Source: Flavobacteriales bacterium (GTDB lineage Bacteria; Bacteroidota; Bacteroidia; Flavobacteriales; Flavobacteriaceae). Taken from it: DNA of 64,000 bases. The stretch is taken from assembly GCA_011526365.1 (NCBI GenBank), contig WTIO01000082.1:1-64000 (forward strand), read 5' to 3'. A program made the position numbers and the translations under genes. This document shows positions 1 through 9,261 of this stretch, piece by piece. Below the pieces are notes generated by a model. The model saw only the letters and a list, made by a program, of their open reading frames with translations. It did not search any database and was not told where the DNA came from. Each line of letters begins with the position of its first letter. The stretch's first letter is position 1.

Positions 1-183
1 ATCTTTTTAGCGGCTTGAAAGCCTAGAAATTTACATTTTAATTAAGTGCTGTTATTAAAATATTGTTTTTCAGTAATTTAATTGAAAAACATAAAGTAAA
101 CAATTAATAATTTATGCCCGTTTCTACTTGCCTTTCTACTATACTTTTCATATTTTTAGATTAAAATTTTACAATAGTTTACA
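1..183. other. AT-rich intergenic leader
   Basis: AT-rich stretch before the first gene. I see no ORF, tRNA-like fold or clear TAnnTTTG promoter element. It presumably holds the promoter of the XRE regulator, but I cannot place it. Confidence 0.4.
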
Positions 184-576
184 ATGTTAAACAAAAAAGA
201 AATAGTAGCGCGCATCAACACCATCCGCGAAGAAAAAGGAGTAACCGCGGCTGCTTTGGCTGAAAAGATCGGAGTGCAACGCTCTTCTTTTTCACATCTT
301 ATTTCAGGGCGCAACAAGCCCAGCCTCGATTTATTGGTGCGCCTCCACGAGGCCTATCCAGAATACAGCTTAGATTGGTTGGTGTTTGGCACCTCCACTC
401 CCCCATCATCGGATAGGTTTGCTGCTGTTGACAAAGAAGTGCTTCCCCCTCCAGACCTTCCTCCGGCGCCCGATCAAAAGATAACTCAAGAGAACCCTCG
501 TATTTCATCTAAAGTCGTCGGTACGATATTATTATTTGAAGACGGTAGTTTTGAGCATTTTTCGTCAAAATCTTAG
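184..576 (+). CDS. XRE-family helix-turn-helix regulator
   Basis: Small DNA-binding protein of 130 residues. Residues about 8-65 form a Cro/C1-type HTH domain: the segment VTAAALAEKIGVQRSSFSHL is the two-helix recognition unit, followed by the usual GRNKPSLDLLVRL. The rest (about 75-130) is a proline-rich, low-complexity tail with no effector domain. The ATG start follows an AT-rich leader. The next gene starts 13 bases downstream on the same strand, so the two may be cotranscribed with terC. The target is unknown; it could be autoregulatory. The family call is firm and the role is open. Confidence 0.85.
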   Translation: MLNKKEIVARINTIREEKGVTAAALAEKIGVQRSSFSHLISGRNKPSLDLLVRLHEAYPEYSLDWLVFGTSTPPSSDRFAAVDKEVLPPPDLPPAPDQKITQENPRISSKVVGTILLFEDGSFEHFSSKS

Positions 577-588
577 TACTTTCGCAGC

Positions 589-960
589 GTGCGAACATTT
601 ACTTTACTCCTGCTTATGCTGCTAGCGAGCTGTTATGCTCCAAAACGCAATTGTCTCCCTTTTCACCAGGGCACCTTTGAGTACACCACAGTGATTAATG
701 GCAGCTTAAAAACGTCCCGTTTCGAGCGTTCGGAAAATTTTGAAGTAGAGTATTATGAAGGAAAAATTGACAGTGCCCGCATTCGGTGGGTGAATGACTG
801 TGATTGTGTTCTCACGCGTTTACGTCCAAATTCCTATCAAGAAAGCCGTCCCTTGCAAATGCGTATTCTTTCCACCACCGAAGACTCCTACACCTTTGAG
901 TTTTCTTATGTTGGGGATGGTAAAAACAAACAACGTGGTACTATTGTTAAAATAAATTAA
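589..960 (+). CDS. small lipoprotein of unknown function
   Basis: Protein of 123 residues starting at GTG, with a short hydrophobic signal ending in the lipobox LLASC (Cys at about residue 15), so probably a lipid-anchored envelope protein. The mature part is a compact, mostly beta-looking domain with no motif I recognise; the Cys pair in NDCDCVL is notable. Its stop shares one base with the terC start (TAATG), which suggests translational coupling. I recall relatives labelled as topoisomerase IV because parC lies nearby; nothing in the sequence supports that label. The upstream sequence TACTTTCG at 577-584 resembles a Bacteroidota -7 box. Confidence 0.7.
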   Translation: MRTFTLLLLMLLASCYAPKRNCLPFHQGTFEYTTVINGSLKTSRFERSENFEVEYYEGKIDSARIRWVNDCDCVLTRLRPNSYQESRPLQMRILSTTEDSYTFEFSYVGDGKNKQRGTIVKIN

Positions 961-1733
961 TGGAAGCCTTTCTTACCCCTGAAATCATTGGTGCTTTTTT
1001 AACCTTAACCTTTTTAGAAATTGTTTTAGGCATCGACAATATTCTTTTTATCTCCATCATTGCAGCCAAACTTCCCGAAGCAAAGCAACAGCTAGTAACT
1101 CGCGTGGGACTTCTACTGGCCATGCTGTTTCGCATTGCCATGTTAATGGGCATTAGCTGGTTGATTGCACTACAAAAACCATTTTTTGAGGTGCACAACA
1201 ATATATTTTCTACTGTAGTGAGCGGACAAGCAGTAGTATTGCTGTTAGGTGGGTTCTTTTTGTTGTACAAAAGCACCAAAGAAATTTTCGAAAAAGTAGA
1301 AGACCCCAGTTCAGATGCTCCAACAGCAACTAAGGCTGCACTTAGCTTTGGACAGGCAATTGTTCAAATTGTATTAATTGATATGGTGTTTTCGTTTGAC
1401 TCCATTTTGACTGCAGTAGGAATGACTAATGGCATCACTAACGCTTTTTGGGTGATGGTGGCTGCGGTAGTCATTGCCGTTGTAGTGATGATGTTGTTTG
1501 CGCATCCTGTAGGGAAATTCATCAACAAACACCCTTCACTTCAAATTTTAGGGCTCTCCTTTTTATTGCTTATTGGCTTTATGCTACTAGCAGAAGCTGC
1601 GCATTTATCGCACACCAAAGTATTAAACACCACAGTAGGCAGCATCCCAAAGGGGTATCTGTATTTTGCAATCAGTTTTTCGCTACTGGTGGAATTTCTT
1701 AATATGCGAAGAAAGAAGGGGACTAAAACCTAG
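960..1733 (+). CDS. TerC family integral membrane protein
   Basis: Multi-pass inner-membrane protein of 257 residues with about seven hydrophobic helices. It carries the family signatures EIVLGIDNILF near the N-terminus and DMVFSFDSILTAVG in the middle, both with the conserved acidic residues in membrane helices. TerC proteins are linked to tellurite resistance and, in better studied cases, to manganese export that protects secreted enzymes; which role applies here cannot be read from the sequence. Its TAG stop overlaps the parC stop on the other strand through the shared palindrome CTAG at 1730-1733. Confidence 0.88.
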   Translation: MEAFLTPEIIGAFLTLTFLEIVLGIDNILFISIIAAKLPEAKQQLVTRVGLLLAMLFRIAMLMGISWLIALQKPFFEVHNNIFSTVVSGQAVVLLLGGFFLLYKSTKEIFEKVEDPSSDAPTATKAALSFGQAIVQIVLIDMVFSFDSILTAVGMTNGITNAFWVMVAAVVIAVVVMMLFAHPVGKFINKHPSLQILGLSFLLLIGFMLLAEAAHLSHTKVLNTTVGSIPKGYLYFAISFSLLVEFLNMRRKKGTKT

Positions 1734-4336
1734 ATGTCTAGCTTGATTTGCGTATCCTCGTCGTTGCTAGACGCTTTTAATTCTTCGCCCTCGTTTACCT
1801 CAATGTCGTCCACCTTGGGAGGTGCAGGCACTTCAAAAGGGGCAGTTGCGGTGATGCTGATGTTTTTAATTCGATTTTTGGACAACTGATTTCCCATAGC
1901 TTTGTAGCCTTTTACTGCTATAAAAGAGTCCACTTCTACTTCAAGTGGGGGCAATTCGGCCTTGCCTTGCGGCTTTACAAAATTAACCGTTAAGGTGGGT
2001 AACCCTTCGGCGGTAATAAACAGCAATTGGCATTCTTCACGAACACAAATGTCAGTTTTAGTGACGTTTTCAATTAAAAATCGCTTGATGTAATTGAACT
2101 TTTTTTCAGGATCAAAATAGATGGCTGTTAAGGGTTTTTGGGGAATCCATTTTTCCATAATATGAATATCATCTTCAAAATGCATATTCAATTCTGGGAC
2201 TACGGTTCGGGTTTTACCGTTGCCACTCACCAAAAGCAAACGATCGTCGCCACTAAAGGCACCCACCAAATCACCTCTACCATCGAGGTTTAAACGTCGT
2301 ACTGTAGGATCAAACCAAATGTTGTGAGGTTTAAGGGTAGATACCCCTTTTTCTTTTAATACAATTTTGCGCACGGCATACTTGGTAACGGTATTCCCAC
2401 GTACCGAACGGCCTTTAATTTGGAGGTCAGCAAAATCCAAATCCCACTTGAGCTTTTTGACGTTTCCACTATTGCGCAAAAGAACGGTCACCACCTCTGC
2501 TTCACCATTGGGGTTGGCGGTAAAATAAAAGACCTCTGTTCCAGGCTTTCCGGGGGTTAAATCGTATTCTTTTTCACGGGTTACCCCACTCACTGCAAAA
2601 CGCTTCATAAAGGTAGTGCCTCCCCTTCCATCGCGATAAATCATATTGTAAATGGCACGAGTGTCTTTACGCTTAAATACTGCAACATGAATAATATCCT
2701 TGCCAACAAACACTTTACTGTCCACCCGAACCACCATCATTTTCCCCGTTTTGGTAAACACAATAATATCGTCAATGTCGGCACATTCACACACGTATTC
2801 TTCTTTGCGCATTCCTGTACCAATAAAACCTTCCGCTCTATTGACGTATAGTTTTTGATTGCGAACAACTACTTTTTTGGCATCCACCGCATCAAAGGTG
2901 CGGATTTCGGTTTTGCGCTCATGCCCTTTTCCGTAGGCTTTTATCAAATGTTCAAAATAGCGGATGGCGTAGTCAATTAGATGCTTGAGGTTGTTTTTAA
3001 CTTCTGCAATATTTGCATCTAGCGCAACAATTTTTTCTTCTGCCTTATCAATATCGAATTTTGAGATGCGCTTAATGCGAATTTCCGTCAAACGAACGAT
3101 GTCTTCTTCTGTAACAGGGCGTTTTAGAATTTTAATGTGCGGCTCCAATCCTGCTTGTATGGCAGCTAGTACTCCTTCCCAGGTTTCTACTTCTTCAATA
3201 TCGCGGTAAATCCGTTTTTCTATAAATATGCGTTCCAAAGAGGCAAAATGCCATTGCGATTCCAGCTCTTCTAATTCGAACTCCAGTTCCTTTCGTAAAA
3301 TATCTACCGTATGATCGGTGGTCAATTTTAACATCTCTGACACCCCAAGGAAAACAGGTTTTTCGTTGTAAATAACACAGCCTATAGGCGAAATAGAGGT
3401 TTCACAGGAGGTAAATGCATAAAGGGCATCAATGGTTTTGTCGGGAGAACTTCCCGAAGGGAGGTGAATTAAGATTTCTACTTGGGCTGCGGTGTTGTCC
3501 TCAATGCGCTTGATCTTAATTTTCCCTTTTTCATTGGCTTTTAAGATGCTTTCAATGAGGCTGCCCGTGTTGGTTCCGTAGGGAATTTCATTAATCACCA
3601 AGGTGTTTTTATCAAACTGACTGATTTTAGCCCGCACACGGACCTTACCTCCCCTTTGACCGTCGTTGTAGTTTTGAATATCAATAGCGCCACCCGTTTG
3701 GAAATCGGGATAAATTTTAAAGCTACGCCCCTTCAAATACTGTATGGCGGCCTTCAACAGTTCATTAAAGTTGTGGGGGAGAATTTTGGTGGATAAGCCT
3801 ACCGCTATCCCTTCTGCCCCTTGGGCAAGCAACAATGGAAATTTAACCGGTAATAGAATGGGTTCCTTTTTACGCCCGTCATAAGAGAGTTGCCAATCAG
3901 TAACTTTAGGCGAGTACACCACCTCCAAAGCAAATTTAGACAAACGGGCTTCAATATATCGCGAAGCTGCTGCGCGATCTCCGGTGAAAATGTTTCCCCA
4001 GTTTCCTTGCATGTCAATAAGCTGTTCCTTTTGCCCCAATTGCACTATGGCATCACTGATACTGGCATCCCCATGAGGGTGGTATTGCATGGTGTGCCCT
4101 ACGATGTTGGCCACTTTGTTGTAACGCCCATCGTCCAAATCTTTCATGGAATGCAATATTCTGCGCTGCACGGGCTTTAAGCCGTCCAGGACGGCAGGAA
4201 TAGCACGCTCGAGAATTACGTAGGAAGCGTAGTCCAAAAACCAATCTTCGTACATCCCTGTAATACGAATACTCCCCGACTCTTCGGGGGAGTTCTCTTG
4301 TGGTACAGCCTTTAAATTAGGGTCGTTTTCTTGCAT
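1730..4336 (-). CDS. parC: DNA topoisomerase IV subunit A
   Basis: Breakage-reunion subunit of 868 residues that, with ParE, decatenates daughter chromosomes. The N-terminal winged-helix region contains DYASYVILERAIPAVLDGLK, the HPHGD loop (residues 86-90) and the active-site tyrosine in RAAASRYIEARLS (Tyr127). The C-terminal third is a beta-pinwheel-like region with loose repeats, ending in an acidic tail. I call it ParC and not GyrA because parE is the next gene upstream and the C-terminal region lacks a clear GyrA box. The residue after HPHGD is Ala91, where quinolone-sensitive enzymes have Ser. It starts at ATG behind a long leader that carries a short ORF. Confidence 0.93.
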   Translation of the reverse strand: MQENDPNLKAVPQENSPEESGSIRITGMYEDWFLDYASYVILERAIPAVLDGLKPVQRRILHSMKDLDDGRYNKVANIVGHTMQYHPHGDASISDAIVQLGQKEQLIDMQGNWGNIFTGDRAAASRYIEARLSKFALEVVYSPKVTDWQLSYDGRKKEPILLPVKFPLLLAQGAEGIAVGLSTKILPHNFNELLKAAIQYLKGRSFKIYPDFQTGGAIDIQNYNDGQRGGKVRVRAKISQFDKNTLVINEIPYGTNTGSLIESILKANEKGKIKIKRIEDNTAAQVEILIHLPSGSSPDKTIDALYAFTSCETSISPIGCVIYNEKPVFLGVSEMLKLTTDHTVDILRKELEFELEELESQWHFASLERIFIEKRIYRDIEEVETWEGVLAAIQAGLEPHIKILKRPVTEEDIVRLTEIRIKRISKFDIDKAEEKIVALDANIAEVKNNLKHLIDYAIRYFEHLIKAYGKGHERKTEIRTFDAVDAKKVVVRNQKLYVNRAEGFIGTGMRKEEYVCECADIDDIIVFTKTGKMMVVRVDSKVFVGKDIIHVAVFKRKDTRAIYNMIYRDGRGGTTFMKRFAVSGVTREKEYDLTPGKPGTEVFYFTANPNGEAEVVTVLLRNSGNVKKLKWDLDFADLQIKGRSVRGNTVTKYAVRKIVLKEKGVSTLKPHNIWFDPTVRRLNLDGRGDLVGAFSGDDRLLLVSGNGKTRTVVPELNMHFEDDIHIMEKWIPQKPLTAIYFDPEKKFNYIKRFLIENVTKTDICVREECQLLFITAEGLPTLTVNFVKPQGKAELPPLEVEVDSFIAVKGYKAMGNQLSKNRIKNISITATAPFEVPAPPKVDDIEVNEGEELKASSNDEDTQIKLDI

Positions 4337-4385
4337 ATTAATGGGCTCCTGTAAAAATAGAATATCCTGCTTTTTTCCTAAAACG

Positions 4386-4502
4386 CTAACCCGCTAAGAA
4401 GTTAACAATACCCGGAAATTTTGTTAAGAACTTCCCAAACCTTGACAAAATAGCTACTTCAGTGGTACAGCAAGCTGCGGTTGTAACATTTTTTGCCCTC
4501 AT
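4386..4502 (-). CDS. candidate 38-residue leader ORF upstream of parC
   Basis: Short ORF of 38 codons in the 342-base parE-parC gap, ending 49 bases before the parC start. It is preceded by AAGGAGG four bases before its ATG, an unusually strong Shine-Dalgarno site for this window. A TAAATTTG element at 4522-4529 (minus strand) could be its -7 box, although I see no good TTG at the right distance. The peptide has adjacent cysteines (AACCTTE) and a mildly hydrophobic C-terminus (GKFLTKFPGIVNFLAG). No function can be assigned. It could be a leader peptide, a small protein, part of an interspersed repeat or chance. Confidence 0.35.
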   Translation of the reverse strand: MRAKNVTTAACCTTEVAILSRFGKFLTKFPGIVNFLAG

Positions 4503-4678
4503 TCGTCCTCCTTATGAACCCCAAATTTACTTGCAATGAACACTTCCATTTACATCGTTAAGATTCCACTTAATCATCCGAAGCCGCGTTACTTTGGTAC
4601 GTATTTCAAATCGTATTTTAAAGAATAGGTACTGTTCTTAGTCTAGCTCCTAAGGACAATTTGCAAAAGCAAAACAGC

Positions 4679-6538
4679 TTAAAGCGCGGCTTCTACAACA
4701 TCCAATTCCACTTTTAAGTTTTCCATAATAAACTTTTGGCGGTCTTGGGTGTTTTTCCCCATATAAAAGGACAACAATTCTTCAATAGTAGTAGAGCGAT
4801 CCATCATCATCGGATCCAAGCGAATATCATCCCCAATAAAATGCTTAAATTCGTCTGGTGAGATTTCTCCTAAACCTTTAAATCGGGTGATTTCAATTTT
4901 TCCTTTGAGTTCTTCAACTGCTGCTCTTCGTTCTGATTCACTGTAACAGTAGCGTGTTTCTTTTTTGTTGCGCACACGGAATAAGGGCGTTTGCAAGATG
5001 TACAAATGACCTTCTTTTATCAGTTCGGGGAAAAATTGCAGGAAGAAGGTGATAATTAGCAAACGAATGTGCATGCCGTCCACGTCGGCATCTGTGGCAA
5101 TCACAATATTGTTGTACCGGAGGTCTTCTAGGCTTTCTTCTATATTTAAAGCGGCTTGCAATAAGTTAAACTCCTCGTTTTCATACACAATTTTTTTGGT
5201 CATCCCATAGGTGTTCAAGGGCTTCCCACGTAAACTGAAAACCGCTTGAGTATTAACATCGCGCGATTTTGTAATTGACCCACTGGCAGAATCCCCCTCG
5301 GTAATGAAAATGGTAGATTCCAAGCGACGTTCTTTTTTAAGATCATTTAAATGCACCCGGCAGTCCCGTAGTTTTTTGTTGTGTAAACTCGCTTTTTTAG
5401 CCCGTTCTCGGGCCAGTTTTCGGATGCCAGAAAGCTCTTTACGCTCCCGTTCGGCTTGAATAATTTTTCGCTGTAGCGCTTCGGCTACTGTAGCGTTCTT
5501 GTGCAAAAAATTGTCAAACTGATGGGATACAAAATCATTGATGTAGGCCCGTACTGAAGGCATATCGCCTCCCATTTCGGTAGAGCCCAATTTGGTTTTG
5601 GTTTGGGATTCAAATACCGGTTCCATTACCTTAATGCTGACCGCCGCTATGATGGATTTTCGGATATCGGCAGCGTCGTAATTTTTATTGAAATGCTCCC
5701 GAACCGTTTTTACTACCGCTTCCCGAAACGCCGCTTGATGCGTTCCCCCTTGCGTGGTATGCTGTCCGTTGACAAAGGAGTGGTATTCTTCGCTGTATTG
5801 GGTTCTGCTGTGACTTAAGGCAATTTCAATGTCTTCTCCCTTTAGGTGAACAATGGGATACAACAGGTCCGAAGCATTGGTTTGGTCCTCTAACAAGTCC
5901 TTTAACCCATTTTCAGAAATGTATTTTTCGCCATTAACACTAATGGTTAATCCGGGGTTGAGATACACATAGTTTTTAACCATGCGTTCTACGTACTCCA
6001 AGCGGTATTTGAAATTTTTAAAGATCTTGGCGTCGGGAACAAAAGTAACTTTAGTACCACGACGTTTTGAAGTACTTTGCTCCTCTTGTTCTTCTATGAG
6101 GTTTCCGTATTCAAAGCGGGCCACTTTTGAGCGTTGTTCTCGAGAAGATTCTACACTAAAACTTGAAGATAGTGCGTTTACTGCCTTAGTTCCCACACCA
6201 TTAAGCCCAACAGATTTTTTAAATGCTCGGGTGTCATACTTCCCTCCTGTATTCATTTTAGACACCACATCTACCAATTTCCCTAGAGGAATACCACGAC
6301 CGTAATCGCGCACAGTAACCATGTTTTCTTTAATGGTAATGTCTATGGATTTACCTGCTCCCATCACAAACTCATCGATACAATTATCGAGTACTTCTTT
6401 GAGGAGAATGTAGATGCCGTCATCCGACGAAGAGCCGTCGCCCAACTTCCCGATGTACATACCGGGCCGTAGGCGTATGTGCTCCTTCCAATCGAGGGAA
6501 CGTATATTGTCTTCGGTGTATTGGGTGTCTTTTGCCAT
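4679..6538 (-). CDS. parE: DNA topoisomerase IV subunit B
   Basis: ATPase subunit of topoisomerase IV, 619 residues. The GHKL ATPase domain shows [19 protein letters not shown] and [15 protein letters not shown] transducer domain follows, then the TOPRIM domain with [11 protein letters not shown] and DADVDGMH, which supplies the magnesium-binding acidic residues. Length fits ParE and not the longer GyrB. It lies upstream of parC on the same strand with a 342-base gap, so the two may share transcription although the gap could hold a second promoter. The start at 6538 gives the usual short N-terminus before [11 protein letters not shown]. Confidence 0.94.
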   Translation of the reverse strand: MAKDTQYTEDNIRSLDWKEHIRLRPGMYIGKLGDGSSSDDGIYILLKEVLDNCIDEFVMGAGKSIDITIKENMVTVRDYGRGIPLGKLVDVVSKMNTGGKYDTRAFKKSVGLNGVGTKAVNALSSSFSVESSREQRSKVARFEYGNLIEEQEEQSTSKRRGTKVTFVPDAKIFKNFKYRLEYVERMVKNYVYLNPGLTISVNGEKYISENGLKDLLEDQTNASDLLYPIVHLKGEDIEIALSHSRTQYSEEYHSFVNGQHTTQGGTHQAAFREAVVKTVREHFNKNYDAADIRKSIIAAVSIKVMEPVFESQTKTKLGSTEMGGDMPSVRAYINDFVSHQFDNFLHKNATVAEALQRKIIQAERERKELSGIRKLARERAKKASLHNKKLRDCRVHLNDLKKERRLESTIFITEGDSASGSITKSRDVNTQAVFSLRGKPLNTYGMTKKIVYENEEFNLLQAALNIEESLEDLRYNNIVIATDADVDGMHIRLLIITFFLQFFPELIKEGHLYILQTPLFRVRNKKETRYCYSESERRAAVEELKGKIEITRFKGLGEISPDEFKHFIGDDIRLDPMMMDRSTTIEELLSFYMGKNTQDRQKFIMENLKVELDVVEAAL

Positions 6539-6642
6539 TAGGGCTAAGATAAGCAGATGCCCCTATACATCTAGCGGTTTTATGGCGAAAGAAATTAACA
6601 AATAGCTGTAATTTCTTGTTGAAAAGTCAATGTTTACGGGGG

Positions 6643-7737
6643 TTAAACGTTAAAACGGAAATGCATTACGTCACCATCATCAACTACATACTCCTTGCCT
6701 TCCACGCGCATCTTCCCCGCTTCTTTTACTTTGGCTTCGGTGCCAAACTGTATGTAATCGTCATAGGAAATGACTTCTGCGCGGATAAAGCCCTTTTCAA
6801 AGTCGGTGTGGATTACACCAGCCGCTTGAGGTGCTGTGGCCCCCACGGTAACGGTCCAGGCGCGGACTTCTTTTTCACCTGCGGTAAAATAGGTTTGTTG
6901 CTGCAACAAGGCATAGGTCGCTCGGATTAGTTTGGCTGCACCAGGCTCTTCGAGTCCCAAATCAGACAGAAAGAGTTGCCGTTCCTCATAGGTTTCAAGT
7001 TCATTAATATCCGCTTCTATACTTACCGCCAGCACTAGCAGTTGCGCGTTTTCACTAGCAATAGCTGCTTGTACTTTTTCTACATAAGCATTGCCAGTTG
7101 CGGCATCTGCTTCAGAAACATTACAGATATACAATACCGGCTTGTCCGTTAACAATTGTAAAGGGGCTACAAAGGCCTCGTGATCTTCTTCCTTAAAGGT
7201 AAGTCCCCGTACGTTTTGCGCAGCCTCAAGGCCGGTACATAGGATATTGAGTACATCGAGTTCTTTTTGGGCTTCTTTATTGCCTGTTTTCGCTGCACGC
7301 TGAATTTTATCACGGCGCTTTTCAACGGTTTCTAAGTCCTTTAGCTGCAACTCGATATCAATGGTTTCTTTGTCGCGTAGGGGATCTACGCTCCCGTCCA
7401 CATGTACGATATTGTCATCGTCAAAACAGCGCAACACATGCAATATGGCGTCCGTTTCACGAATATTCCCTAGAAATTGATTCCCTAAACCTTCTCCTTT
7501 ACTAGCGCCACGAACCAAACCAGCAATGTCTACAATTTCCACTGTGGCGGGAATCACTTTTTCGGGCTGCACGCAATCTGCCAAGGCCTGTAGTCTTGGA
7601 TCGGGAACATTTACAACGCCTATGTTGGGCTCAATGGTACAAAAGGGAAAGTTGGCACTTTGCGCTTTGGCATTAGACAAACAATTAAACAGGGTGGATT
7701 TACCTACGTTGGGGAGACCTACAATTCCAGCTTTCAT
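6643..7737 (-). CDS. ychF: YchF-type GTPase/ATPase
   Basis: Obg-family P-loop NTPase of 364 residues, normal length for YchF. Walker A is [15 protein letters not shown], switch region motif is [16 protein letters not shown], and the C-terminal TGS domain ends with [14 protein letters not shown]. YchF binds ATP better than GTP and associates with ribosomes; it acts in stress and translation quality control. The gene starts three bases after the ferredoxin gene ends, so both are probably transcribed from the promoter upstream of the ferredoxin. Confidence 0.94.
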   Translation of the reverse strand: MKAGIVGLPNVGKSTLFNCLSNAKAQSANFPFCTIEPNIGVVNVPDPRLQALADCVQPEKVIPATVEIVDIAGLVRGASKGEGLGNQFLGNIRETDAILHVLRCFDDDNIVHVDGSVDPLRDKETIDIELQLKDLETVEKRRDKIQRAAKTGNKEAQKELDVLNILCTGLEAAQNVRGLTFKEEDHEAFVAPLQLLTDKPVLYICNVSEADAATGNAYVEKVQAAIASENAQLLVLAVSIEADINELETYEERQLFLSDLGLEEPGAAKLIRATYALLQQQTYFTAGEKEVRAWTVTVGATAPQAAGVIHTDFEKGFIRAEVISYDDYIQFGTEAKVKEAGKMRVEGKEYVVDDGDVMHFRFNV

Positions 7738-7740
7738 AAT

Positions 7741-8088
7741 TTATTTGTGCAAAAAGCTTTGTTTAGAAAGTAGCGTTTCTTCAGATTCTACACGATCGGT
7801 ATCAGGCACACAACAGTCTACAGGACAAACTGCTGCGCATTGAGGTTCTTCGTGAAAGCCCTTGCATTCGGTACACTTATCGGGTACTATAAAATAATAT
7901 TCATCGGAAACGGGCATTTGCAACACCTCTGCATCCACGGCCATACCATTAGGAAGTACAACATCTCCGGTTAGTGAGGTCCCGTCCTTGTAACGCCACT
8001 CTTCTGCTCCTTCATAAATTGCTGTATTGGGGCATTCTGGCTCACAGGCGCCGCAATTGATACACTCATCAGTAATGATTATGGCCAT
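7741..8088 (-). CDS. 4Fe-4S dicluster ferredoxin
   Basis: Ferredoxin of 115 residues with two cluster motifs: [15 protein letters not shown] near the N-terminus and [22 protein letters not shown] in the second half. The insertion between the second and third Cys of motif two is typical of the YfhL/FdxA-like long-chain type. It probably carries electrons for an oxidoreductase in the cytoplasm; the divergently transcribed LuxC-like acyl-CoA reductase is a possible but unproven partner. A good promoter lies 26 bases upstream of the ATG. Confidence 0.9.
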   Translation of the reverse strand: MAIIITDECINCGACEPECPNTAIYEGAEEWRYKDGTSLTGDVVLPNGMAVDAEVLQMPVSDEYYFIVPDKCTECKGFHEEPQCAAVCPVDCCVPDTDRVESEETLLSKQSFLHK

Positions 8089-8113
8089 TGTAGGATATCT
8101 TCTTAAATTGAGC

Positions 8114-8145
8114 CAAAATTACATCCTCTATAGCTATTGGGCAAA
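8114..8145 (-). promoter_or_regulatory. Bacteroidota promoter of the ferredoxin-ychF operon
   Basis: On the minus strand: TTTG (8142-8145), a 20-base spacer, then TAATTTTG (8114-8121), matching the Bacteroidota primary sigma consensus TTG-N19/20-TAnnTTTG. Transcription would start about 20 bases before the ferredoxin ATG. Confidence 0.6.
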
Positions 8146-8154
8146 TAAGTGTAC

Positions 8155-9174
8155 ATGAAATCACGTTTTAAGGCGCTACAAGAACTCGGAACACTCCTGG
8201 CTTCCGCCAAAGATACCACTACGGCTGCTCCTGCTTTAAATGCAGCTATTGAAAAAGCACAACAGGCCAATGGCTGGTTTACCCCTACAGCTATAGGGCA
8301 TGCGCTTAAGGCTTGGGGAAACGCACTCCGAAAGGACAGATTAGCACAATGGCAGTCCAACTACAACTGGAACAGTCCAACGCCAAAGACCATTGGTTTA
8401 GTATTGGCCGGAAATATTCCCTTTGTGGGGCTCCACGATCTTATTTGCGTTTGGTTGAGTGGCCACAAGGCAATAGTTAAATGCTCTTCAAAAGACCCTT
8501 TTTTACTGCCAGCACTCGTAACACTTCTAGAGTCTTTTGCTCCAGCGGAAAAAGGGCGTTTGCATTTTACTACTGCTCCTTTAAAAGATTTTGACGCAGT
8601 AATTGCCACAGGAAGCAACAATACTGCACGCTATTTTGAGCACTACTTTTCTGGTGTTCCCTCCGTCATAAGGAAAAACCGCAATGGTGTGGCAGTACTT
8701 ACAGGGGACGAAACCGAGGCCGAACTGGAAGCTTTGGGTGCCGATATGCTACATTATTTTGGTTTGGGCTGCAGAAACGTTGCCCAGCTTTTCTTGCCCG
8801 AGGGATACGATTTGAATAATATTTTTGGAGGACTTTTTCCCTACAAGGACGTAATCCAGGTGCAGAAATACGCCAACAATTACGACTACAACAAAGCAGT
8901 ATTCCTAATGAGTGATATTGCCTTTTTAGAAAATGGATTTTTTATGCTGCGCGAAGCACTCAGCTGGTCAGCACCCATCGCTACGGCAAGCTATACCTAT
9001 TACAACGACCTTGCATCTGTTACGAAACTCCTAGCAGAAAATGCAGATAAGGTGCAATGTGTGATAGGAAAAAAATCCCTTGAAAACGCCCTTCCCTTTG
9101 GAACTGCACAACAGCCCCAGTTGTGGGATTATGCCGATGGTGTGGACACGCTATCTTTTTTACTGGAGCTCTAA
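8155..9174 (+). CDS. acyl-CoA reductase (LuxC-like)
   Basis: Protein of about 340 residues related to LuxC, the NADPH-dependent acyl reductase family of the aldehyde dehydrogenase superfamily. The presumed catalytic cysteine lies in HYFGLGCRNVAQLFL. It is shorter than LuxC of luminous bacteria and no lux genes are nearby, so bioluminescence is not implied. I chose the ATG at 8155; a GTG two codons earlier is possible but sits very close to the -33 box of the opposing promoter. Followed by serC and serA on the same strand after an 87-base gap. Substrate is unknown. Confidence 0.82.
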   Translation: MKSRFKALQELGTLLASAKDTTTAAPALNAAIEKAQQANGWFTPTAIGHALKAWGNALRKDRLAQWQSNYNWNSPTPKTIGLVLAGNIPFVGLHDLICVWLSGHKAIVKCSSKDPFLLPALVTLLESFAPAEKGRLHFTTAPLKDFDAVIATGSNNTARYFEHYFSGVPSVIRKNRNGVAVLTGDETEAELEALGADMLHYFGLGCRNVAQLFLPEGYDLNNIFGGLFPYKDVIQVQKYANNYDYNKAVFLMSDIAFLENGFFMLREALSWSAPIATASYTYYNDLASVTKLLAENADKVQCVIGKKSLENALPFGTAQQPQLWDYADGVDTLSFLLEL

Positions 9175-9261
9175 CAATTGTTGACAAGCCCGTGAAAAAT
9201 TATAGCCACAAAACGTGCATTTATCTCGGGATATTATCATCTTTGCAATTGAATTTTGTCT

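Noticed and set aside
8155-9174. Bioluminescence gene cluster suggested by the LuxC homologue
   Set aside because: No luxA, luxB, luxD or luxE homologue is present and the neighbours are serine synthesis genes.
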